Translations under genes and position numbers: made by a program
NCBI GenBank assembly: GCA_030017355.1
Contig: JASEIR010000044.1
Location: 1-12,762 of the forward strand
From: Actinomycetota bacterium
GTDB taxonomy: Bacteria; Actinomycetota; Aquicultoria; Aquicultorales; Aquicultoraceae
DNA length: 12,762 nt
Direction: 5' to 3'
Part shown: in pieces, positions 7,111 to 12,762 of the stretch
Layout: every line of letters starts with the position of its first letter
Position numbering within the stretch: the stretch's first letter is position 1
The notes under the pieces: model-generated
What the model saw: only the letters and a program-made list of their open reading frames with translations
Database searches by the model: none
What the model was told of the DNA's origin: nothing

Positions 7111-7911
7111 ATGAAACTTAAGGATAAGGTGATCGTAATTACAGGTTCTACAAGAGGGATAGGACGCTCCATTGCTGAAGTCTGCGCTCGGGAAGGCGCA
7201 AAAGTTGTAATTTGCTCACGAAAGGAACAGTCAGTAAGGCAAGCATGCAAAGAGCTGGAACAGCAAGGCTTAGGCGTATCCGGAATTACAGTTGATGTTA
7301 CGGCACAAGGCGACCTTGAGAAGTTGTTTCAGCATGCAATTAACACCTGGGGACGCATAGATGTTTGGATAAACAATGCAGGTATATCTGGCGGTTTTAG
7401 GCCTCTTGATGAACTAAGCGAGGAAGAAATATCCTCCATTGTAAACACAAATCTGACCGCTGTTCTTAATGCATGTAAGCTAATCATCCCGTATTTTAAT
7501 CACAAGGGTGGCGTACTAATTAATATGACGGGCAAGGGCGGACGGGGTGATGTTTCCCCTTATATGGCTACTTATGCATCAACTAAAGCAGCAGTTACAA
7601 GTCTTACAAAGAGCCTTGCCAAGGAAAATAGGGCTTATCCGATCTCAATTCATGCTGTATCACCAGGTATGGTTGATACCGATCTAATAAGAAGCTCGAA
7701 GGTAAGCCCTGCGCTAAAGGAACATGTAAAAAGCATGCCATACGTATTAAAGGCTATTGGCGTGCCTGTTAATGAGGTTGGTCGTTTCTTTGTGCAGATA
7801 GCTGCGCAAGTACCTGGCAGGGAGACCGGCAAGATTTACTCGATAATCAGCGGGTGGAGATTAATGCGCGGCATCGGCCTTTTAATGTGGTATCGGATAA
7901 CGGAAAAATAA
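7111..7911 (+). CDS. Short-chain dehydrogenase/reductase (SDR), substrate unknown
   Basis: This is a classical SDR of 266 residues with a Rossmann fold for NAD(P)H; the substrate cannot be predicted. The nucleotide motif TGSTRGIG is at 11-18, with the basic Arg37 in CSRKEQ hinting at NADP preference. NNAG is at 88-91, the tetrad Asn is probably Asn114, and the YASTK catalytic motif puts Tyr155 and Lys159 in place. The usual catalytic serine segment reads INMTGKGGRG (137-146). It aligns best with relatives reading NxSGxG, so Thr140 stands where Ser is expected. PGMVDTDL (185-192) is the typical post-catalytic turn. The tail (WRLMRGIGLLMWYRI) is hydrophobic and basic, and may contact a membrane or close the active site. 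ATG at 7111 is set by AGGGAGG at 7097-7103. The MFS gene follows after 74 bases. Confidence 0.93.
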   Translation: MKLKDKVIVITGSTRGIGRSIAEVCAREGAKVVICSRKEQSVRQACKELEQQGLGVSGITVDVTAQGDLEKLFQHAINTWGRIDVWINNAGISGGFRPLDELSEEEISSIVNTNLTAVLNACKLIIPYFNHKGGVLINMTGKGGRGDVSPYMATYASTKAAVTSLTKSLAKENRAYPISIHAVSPGMVDTDLIRSSKVSPALKEHVKSMPYVLKAIGVPVNEVGRFFVQIAAQVPGRETGKIYSIISGWRLMRGIGLLMWYRITEK

Positions 7912-7985
7912 GATAGAATGTAGAATGCATGATTGTGTATAAACGACTACACGAGATAGCGTAGCAGTAGTTGAAAGAGGTGAAC

Positions 7986-9377
7986 ATGGATAACGCAGTA
8001 AACAAGAATTATGTGCTAATAATTGCAGCAATAGCTTCTTTTTTAACACCGTTTATGGGGTCAGCGGCTAATGTTGCTCTGCCATCGATTGAGAAAGAAT
8101 TTACAATGGATGCGGTTATGTTGAGCTGGGTAGCTACCTCATTTCTTTTAGCGGCCGCAATGTTTCTTGTGCCTTTTGGAAGAATCGCTGATATTTATGG
8201 AAGGAAGAAAGTCTTCACATACGGAATTTTCTTATATACTATTTCATGTCTTTTCTCAGCTATCTCTACATCCGGCGGTATGCTTATTGCGTCAAGAGCC
8301 GCGCAGGGAATTGGCAGCGCTATGATTTTTGGCACGAGTATGGCTATACTGACTTCGGTATATCCCCCAAACGAGCGCGGTAAAGCTCTTGGGATATCGG
8401 TAGCTTCAGTTTATCTTGGCTTATCGCTTGGCCCGTTTCTGGGCGGTTTGCTAACGCAGCATCTTGGCTGGCGGAGTATATTTCTTTTTAATTTACCGCT
8501 TGGCTTAATAATTATAGCAATGGTATTTTCAAAGCTTAAAAGCGAATGGGCGGAGGCTAGGGGTGAAAAATTTGACCTTGCTGGTTCAACAATATATAGC
8601 CTTACGCTTGTAGCTTTAATGTATGGTTTTTCTTTACTGCCAAAAATTAATGGTGCTTGGCTTATAGGAGCTGGCGTAATTGGATTTTTAGCTTTTCTTA
8701 GATGGGAGACAAGAATAGATAGTCCCGTTTTAAATGTGAAATTATTTAGGGGAAATAAGGCTTTTACCTTATCTAATCTAGCAGCATTGATAAATTATAG
8801 CGCAACGTTTGCTGTCACTTTTTTGCTGAGCTTGTATCTGCAATACGTAAAAGGCTTAACCCCTCAAAATGCCGGCATAGTTCTTGTGTCCCAACCTGTG
8901 GTAATGACGATATTTTCGCCTCTTGCAGGCAGATTATCAGATAGAGTTGAACCAAGGATAGTTGCATCGATGGGTATGGGTGTAACAACCTTAGGTCTTT
9001 TTCTTTTGACTTTTATCAGTAAAAATACTGCTTTTGGGTTTATCATAGCTGGTCTAATCCTTTTAGGATTCGGCTTTGCACTTTTTTCTTCACCGAATTC
9101 AAATGCGGTTATGAGCTCGGTTGAAAGAAAATTTTACGGTGTAGCTTCAGGAACACTTGGCACAATGCGACTAACTGGGCAAATGCTAAGTATGGGAATT
9201 GCAATGTTATTATTCGCAATTTTTATTGGAAGGGTTCAGATAACGCCTGCTCAATATATACCTCTGCTTAAAAGCCTCAAAATTGCCTTTGCTATATTTA
9301 CCGCATTTTGCTTTGCTGGGGTATTTGCGTCGCTGGCCAGAGGAAACGTAAAAGAGGCTGCTAGAGATCGGCAATAG
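7986..9377 (+). CDS. MFS transporter, DHA2 (14-helix, EmrB/QacA-like) family
   Basis: This is a proton-driven inner-membrane exporter of the major facilitator superfamily, 463 residues. About fourteen hydrophobic segments can be counted, the DHA2 arrangement typical of multidrug efflux. Motif A is GRIADIYGRKK (65-75) and motif C is GLSLGPFLGG (145-154), the antiporter signature of drug-proton exchangers. The first helix is followed by the family-typical NVALPSIEKEF. The frame reaches an upstream TTG at 7971, but ATG at 7986 has AGAGGTG just before it and is preferred. The substrate is unknown. The SDR upstream could process the same compound, but nothing proves a link. The 74-base gap before it has small inverted repeats (GTGTA/TACAC at 7935-7939/7948-7952) that could be an operator; no regulator gene is adjacent. 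Confidence 0.93.
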   Translation: MDNAVNKNYVLIIAAIASFLTPFMGSAANVALPSIEKEFTMDAVMLSWVATSFLLAAAMFLVPFGRIADIYGRKKVFTYGIFLYTISCLFSAISTSGGMLIASRAAQGIGSAMIFGTSMAILTSVYPPNERGKALGISVASVYLGLSLGPFLGGLLTQHLGWRSIFLFNLPLGLIIIAMVFSKLKSEWAEARGEKFDLAGSTIYSLTLVALMYGFSLLPKINGAWLIGAGVIGFLAFLRWETRIDSPVLNVKLFRGNKAFTLSNLAALINYSATFAVTFLLSLYLQYVKGLTPQNAGIVLVSQPVVMTIFSPLAGRLSDRVEPRIVASMGMGVTTLGLFLLTFISKNTAFGFIIAGLILLGFGFALFSSPNSNAVMSSVERKFYGVASGTLGTMRLTGQMLSMGIAMLLFAIFIGRVQITPAQYIPLLKSLKIAFAIFTAFCFAGVFASLARGNVKEAARDRQ

Positions 9378-9411
9378 GAAGGAATGGGTAAAAAAAGCTA
9401 ATTCTGCATAA

Positions 9412-11214
9412 ATGTCGATGATGGCTATGAAGGCAAAGAGAAGGAAAAAGGCGCCGCAAATCCAAGAAGTTAAGATTGAGATAAGCAACGAGGAAGTTGC
9501 AAGGATTCTAGAAGATATTGGAGATATGCTTGGTATTGTGGGAGAAAGTTCATTTAGGGTTCGCGCATATTATAAGGCTGCCTCAAGTATTCGTGGTCTA
9601 ACAAGGCCTCTTCTTGAGATATATAAAGAAGGCGGAGTAAAAGGACTAGAAGAAATACCAGGGGTTGGTAGCCATACTGCACAGCGTTTGGAAGAGTTAA
9701 TAACCACAGGACGTCTTGGTTATTATGAAGAATTAAAAAAGAAGGTGCCCGCACCGCTAACTGAACTAATGGATATACCGGGCATTGGACCAAAAAAAGC
9801 AAAAAAAATTTACGATACGCTTGGAATTACAACTAGGAGTGAACTAATCAAAGCTATCGAGGAGCACAAAGTCTCGCGGATACCGGGTTTCGGCTTAAAA
9901 ACTGAGGAAAATATACTTCGTGGCATAAGACAGTATGAAAAAATGCATGAGCGCATACTTCTTTCTGATGCCTTTCCAATAGCTAAGGAAATTGTAGAAC
10001 TTCTTAGGAAGCAGCCGTTTGTTGAAAGAGCAGATATGGCTGGCAGCCTTCGTCGCATGAAAGAGACGGTAGGTGATATCGACCTTTTAGCATCAAGCGA
10101 TGAACCGTCAAAAGTAATGGATTATTTTACCACTATGCCTCAGGTTTCGTATGTTCTGGCAAAGGGTGATACAAAAAGCAGCATTGTTGCTAGAAATGGT
10201 CTGCAAATTGATTTACGGGTGGTAGCGACCTACCAGTATGGAGCAGCCCTTCAGTATTTTACCGGCTCAAAGCCCCATAACGTTCACTTAAGAGATTTAG
10301 CAAAAAAAAGAGGCTTAAAGATAAATGAATATGGCGTTTTTGATGCATCAACTGATGAGAGACTTGGGGGCAAGACTGAGGAAGAAATTTACGGCATCTT
10401 GGGTATGCAGACGCCGCCGCCTACACTAAGAGAAGACAAGGGCGAAATAGAGATGGCAATAGAGCACAGATTGCCCATTCTTGTACAGTTGGGTGACATT
10501 AAGGGCGATTTCCATGTTCACACGAAATGGAGCGACGGATTTAATGATATTGAGGATGTTGTAAAAGTGGCAATTGGGCTTGGTTACAAGTTTGCAACCA
10601 TATCTGATCATGCCGAGAAACTTCATGTAGCTGGCGGCCTTACGCCAGAAGAGCTAGATGAGCAGCTGCAAGTTATAGCTGAGCTCAACGAAAGATATCA
10701 AGAAATTGAGATTTTAACCGGCATCGAGGCGAACATTGATAACGATGGGAATGTTGACTTTGGGCCTGATATTTTATCGAAACTTGATGTAGTAATTGGC
10801 TCAATACATGGCGGTTTTAGACAGTCAAAAGAACAGCTTACAAAGCGCTTGTTAGCGGCAATAGAAAATCCTTATATAAACGTTATAGGTCATCCAACAG
10901 GTAGAGTTTTAGGAGAAAGACCACCATATGATATTGACCTGCCTGCAATATTTAAGGCCGCTGCTAGTACAGGAACCTTTCTTGAGCTAAATGCATTTCC
11001 AAACAGGTTAGATTTAAAGGATGATCATTTAAGGGATGCCAAGGAAAATTACGGTTGCAAGTTTGTGATTAATACAGACGCCCACATTGCTGCCCATATG
11101 GTCTACATGGAGTATGGAGTAGCAACGGCGCAGAGAGGATGGCTTACCAGAGAGGACATTCTTAACACCTACGAAGTTTCTGAAATAAAGAAAATGCTGA
11201 GACAGAAAAGGTAA
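9412..11214 (+). CDS. polX: DNA polymerase X family protein with C-terminal PHP domain
   Basis: This is a bacterial family X DNA polymerase of 600 residues that fills short gaps in base-excision repair. The PHP domain of relatives gives metal-dependent 3'-5' exonuclease and AP-endonuclease activity. Domains in order: N-terminal 8-kDa domain (about 25-100) with helix-hairpin-helix EIPGVGSHTAQRLEEL; second hairpin motif IPGIGPKKAKKI (122-133); palm with GS (211-212), GDIDLL carrying Asp222 and Asp224, and the third Asp267 in LQIDLRV; YFTGS (282-286) for nucleotide contact; then PHP with DFHVHTKWSDG (366-376), SDH (398-400), GIEANI (437-442), SIHGGF (464-469), GHPTGR (493-498) and NTDAH (554-558). 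All metal-site motifs look intact. Start choice is uncertain: ATGs at 9412, 9418, 9421 and 9427 all lack a good ribosome site. The first about 25 residues are a Lys/Arg-rich extension beyond the usual length. Confidence 0.95.
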   Translation: MSMMAMKAKRRKKAPQIQEVKIEISNEEVARILEDIGDMLGIVGESSFRVRAYYKAASSIRGLTRPLLEIYKEGGVKGLEEIPGVGSHTAQRLEELITTGRLGYYEELKKKVPAPLTELMDIPGIGPKKAKKIYDTLGITTRSELIKAIEEHKVSRIPGFGLKTEENILRGIRQYEKMHERILLSDAFPIAKEIVELLRKQPFVERADMAGSLRRMKETVGDIDLLASSDEPSKVMDYFTTMPQVSYVLAKGDTKSSIVARNGLQIDLRVVATYQYGAALQYFTGSKPHNVHLRDLAKKRGLKINEYGVFDASTDERLGGKTEEEIYGILGMQTPPPTLREDKGEIEMAIEHRLPILVQLGDIKGDFHVHTKWSDGFNDIEDVVKVAIGLGYKFATISDHAEKLHVAGGLTPEELDEQLQVIAELNERYQEIEILTGIEANIDNDGNVDFGPDILSKLDVVIGSIHGGFRQSKEQLTKRLLAAIENPYINVIGHPTGRVLGERPPYDIDLPAIFKAAASTGTFLELNAFPNRLDLKDDHLRDAKENYGCKFVINTDAHIAAHMVYMEYGVATAQRGWLTREDILNTYEVSEIKKMLRQKR

Positions 11215-11217
11215 TTA

Positions 11218-11226
11218 TGATATAAT
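11218..11226 (+). promoter_or_regulatory. Extended -10 promoter for the glycosylase gene, near-leaderless start
   Basis: TGATATAAT is a perfect extended -10 (TGn plus TATAAT at 11221-11226). CTGAGA at 11197-11202 matches the -35 consensus at four of six positions with 18-base spacing. Initiation would fall around 11233-11235, at or a base or two before the ATG at 11235. The glycosylase ATG has no Shine-Dalgarno, which fits a leaderless or near-leaderless transcript. The promoter begins four bases after the polX stop. Confidence 0.6.
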
Positions 11227-11234
11227 TCGTCTCG

Positions 11235-11843
11235 ATGTCTCAGGAGATTCTTATTGGAAAAACATATAAACCTCTCCCAGTAGATTTTTACAACCGAAGC
11301 ACGGATGCAGTGGCTACAGGTCTCCTAGGTAATCTTATTGTAAGAAGAACGGCGGAAAGCATAATGGTGGCTCGCATTGTAGAAACCGAGGCCTATTTTG
11401 GCGAGGATGATCCTGCAAGCCATGCGTATAGAGGTGCTACCCCGAGAAGCGCTATAATGTTTGGTCGAGCTGGAATAGCTTATGTTTACCTAAACTATGG
11501 TGTGCATAATCTTCTTAATGTAGTAACTGGTCCGGAAGGTCAGGCTGGTGCTGTTTTAATAAGGGCATTAGAACCAATTGCTGGTACAGAAACTATGCTG
11601 AAAAATCGCCCGGTTAAAAAAATTACGAATCTTACAAGCGGGCCAGGCAAGCTTACAAAAGCCTTAAGAATTGGCTTGGAGCATAATGGGCTTGACCTTA
11701 CAAAAGACGAGAGCGAAATATTTATAGCTGCTGGTCTGCCAAGAAATATGTCGATACAAACTAGCCCAAGAATCGGTATATCTGCAGGCTCAGACCTTCT
11801 TTTAAGATTTTACATTGAAGGAAATCCGTTTGTGAGCAGGTAA
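11235..11843 (+). CDS. DNA-3-methyladenine glycosylase, AAG/Mpg family
   Basis: This monofunctional DNA glycosylase removes alkylated or deaminated purines (3-methyladenine, hypoxanthine and similar), leaving an abasic site. It is 202 residues long, normal for bacterial members. Family motifs: DAVATGLLGNLIVRR near the N-terminus; RIVETEAY (47-54) with the water-activating Glu52; DDPASHAYRGATPRSAIMFG (58-77); AGIAYVYLNYGVHNLLNVVT (79-98), the base-flipping and active-site strand; and SGPGKLTKALRI (135-146). No catalytic residue appears lost. ATG at 11235 lacks a ribosome binding site, but no better start exists, and the extended -10 directly upstream explains this. It is 20 bases after polX, whose product could process the abasic site and fill the gap, so the two plausibly act in one repair pathway. 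Confidence 0.96.
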   Translation: MSQEILIGKTYKPLPVDFYNRSTDAVATGLLGNLIVRRTAESIMVARIVETEAYFGEDDPASHAYRGATPRSAIMFGRAGIAYVYLNYGVHNLLNVVTGPEGQAGAVLIRALEPIAGTETMLKNRPVKKITNLTSGPGKLTKALRIGLEHNGLDLTKDESEIFIAAGLPRNMSIQTSPRIGISAGSDLLLRFYIEGNPFVSR

Positions 11844-11844
11844 A

Positions 11845-11857
11845 AACCCTGGACCCT
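11845..11857. repeat. Inverted copy of the AGGGTCC-type repeat
   Basis: AACCCTGGACCCT, two bases after the glycosylase stop, is the exact reverse complement of 1024-1036. It directly precedes the G+C-rich repeat cluster, which slightly strengthens the idea that this gap has collected dispersed repeats. A chance match remains possible. Confidence 0.3.
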
Positions 11858-11873
11858 TGCCTCTGTTTTAGGC

Positions 11874-11936
11874 GGCGGTCTGCGGTTGGCGGTCTGCGGT
11901 CGGGCTCCGAAGGAGCCCAACAGGCGGTCGGTGGTC
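11874..11936. repeat. G+C-rich repeat cluster with an internal hairpin
   Basis: The 14-base unit GGCGGTCTGCGGTY occurs at 11874-11887 and 11888-11901 (13 of 14 identical), and as a diverged copy at 11923-11936 (GGCGGTCGGTGGTC, 12 of 14 matching the second copy). Between the second and third copies lies a strong hairpin, GGGCTCC GAA GGAGCCC (11902-11918), with seven G+C-rich pairs. The composition contrasts with the A+T-richer flanking genes, as expected for a dispersed intergenic element. No T-tract follows, so it is not a classical terminator. Confidence 0.7.
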
Positions 11937-11956
11937 GTTTATAAGGAGGATAGCGA

Positions 11957-12762
11957 ATGAAACTCGGCGAAATCTATAATCTTGCAATACAGCTTGGGAT
12001 TGAACATGACCCGCGCGGAGAAGCTGAAATTAAAAAAATTCTTGAAAAGAAGAAGAAAGCATATGAAGATCTGAAAGAAGACGAGAAAGAGTTCTTTGAT
12101 ATAGAAACTTTAACAAACCCGTATGCCGATACAAGAATTCTTGCCGGCGACCCTGATACGGAGATTGAGGGTCTCCTTGCTGGTATTGATATCGAAGTCC
12201 AAGAAGTTGTTCTAGCAGATAGGTTAAGGGAAAAAGGGGAGAAAATCGATCTTCTCTTAGCACACCATCCAGAGGGCAAAGCCCTAGCGGCTCTTTCTGA
12301 TGTTATGGCTATGCAAGCAGATATATGGGCTAAGCTTGGTGTGCCGGTTAATATTGGCGATGCTTTAATTAGCGAGCGAATGACAGAGGTGTTTCGATCA
12401 CTGATGCCGATAAACCACAACCGTGCTGTTGATGCAGCTAAGTTACTGGGCTTCTCGTTCATGAACAGTCACACACCCTGCGACAATATGGTAAATGAGT
12501 TTGTTCAGAAATATTTAGATGAGAAATCTCCAGATACAATAGGCGAAATAGTAAAAGTTTTAAGGGAAATTCCTGAATATAAAGAAGCAGCGCTAGATGG
12601 TGCTGGGCCAATAATTTTGGTTGGCGAATCAAACAAAAGGCCAGGTAAGATTGTTGTGGATATGACAGGTGGAACAGAAGGGCCAGAGGCAGCAATTGAA
12701 AAGCTTGCAGAAGTTGGTGTTGGTACAATTGTCGGCATGCATTTTAGCGATAAACTTAGAAA
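11957..12762 (+). CDS. Nif3-like metal-binding protein (NGG1p-interacting factor 3 family), 3' end outside window
   Basis: The frame stays open from the ATG to the window edge, giving 268 codons. The start is firm: AAGGAGG at 11943-11949 lies seven bases upstream. The sequence resembles a Nif3-like group I know from Clostridia-type genomes: DPRGEAEIKKILE (18-30), TNPYADTRILAGDPDTEI (53-70), LAGIDIE (74-80), LLLAHHPEGKALA (99-111, with a His-His metal motif), NHNRAVDAAKLL (153-164), HTPCDN (172-177), DMTGGTEG (235-242) and GTIVGMH (256-262). The family is known for a dinuclear metal centre, and a related fold is annotated as GTP cyclohydrolase I type 2, but the cellular function of most members is unsettled. 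A few dozen C-terminal residues, probably with the last metal ligands, are missing. Confidence 0.88.
   Translation, partial: MKLGEIYNLAIQLGIEHDPRGEAEIKKILEKKKKAYEDLKEDEKEFFDIETLTNPYADTRILAGDPDTEIEGLLAGIDIEVQEVVLADRLREKGEKIDLLLAHHPEGKALAALSDVMAMQADIWAKLGVPVNIGDALISERMTEVFRSLMPINHNRAVDAAKLLGFSFMNSHTPCDNMVNEFVQKYLDEKSPDTIGEIVKVLREIPEYKEAALDGAGPIILVGESNKRPGKIVVDMTGGTEGPEAAIEKLAEVGVGTIVGMHFSDKLR

Noticed and set aside
7971..7985. TTG start for the MFS gene adding five residues.
   Set aside because: There is no ribosome site before it, whereas AGAGGTG precedes the ATG at 7986.
11902..11918. Intrinsic terminator after the glycosylase gene.
   Set aside because: The hairpin is strong but is followed by AACAGGCGG rather than a T-tract, and sits among repeats of its own composition.
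11974..12462. Minus-strand open frame of 162 codons at the right end.
   Set aside because: It is opposite the Nif3-like gene, which has a perfect ribosome site and strong family motifs. The antisense product is a Ser/Arg-rich shadow.

Overview
The window is a stretch of bacterial chromosome of moderate-to-low G+C. It carries ten protein-coding genes, two of them cut by the window edges. Nine read rightward and one reads leftward. Shine-Dalgarno sites, TTG starts (the epimerase and CorA genes), a Thermotoga-like CorA, a PolX with a PHP domain and a Clostridia-type Nif3-like protein together suggest a Gram-positive-type, deep-branching or subsurface lineage (Firmicutes or early-branching Actinobacteria). 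No rRNA or other phylogenetic marker is present, so this is only an impression. I see no phage genes, transposase, tRNA or CRISPR array.

Layout. Bases 1-2530 hold the end of argG and all of argH, the last two steps of arginine synthesis. Bases 2631-3773 encode a site-2-protease-type membrane metalloprotease with two CBS domains. Bases 3843-5498 (minus strand) encode a secreted protein with a D-glucuronyl C5-epimerase domain and a C-terminal discoidin (F5/8 type C) domain. A 463-base gap (5499-5961) follows. It holds a run of about six successive small hairpins, a five-copy 12-bp tandem repeat and a possible minus-strand -10 box. From 5962 everything reads rightward: a CorA Mg/Co channel, a short-chain dehydrogenase, a 14-helix DHA2 drug/metabolite exporter, PolX, a 3-methyladenine DNA glycosylase (AAG/Mpg family) and the beginning of a Nif3-like metal-binding protein.

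How the genes relate. argG-argH is a metabolic pair. polX and the glycosylase, 20 bases apart, form a natural base-excision-repair pair: damage recognition plus gap processing and filling. The glycosylase also has a near-perfect extended -10 promoter that would give an almost leaderless mRNA. The other genes look like individual housekeeping or envelope functions. The most unusual locus is the epimerase: a glycosaminoglycan-type enzyme with no polysaccharide-synthesis genes beside it, an alanine where the family's catalytic glutamate is expected, and a long, apparently structured leader that matches no riboswitch class I could recognise.
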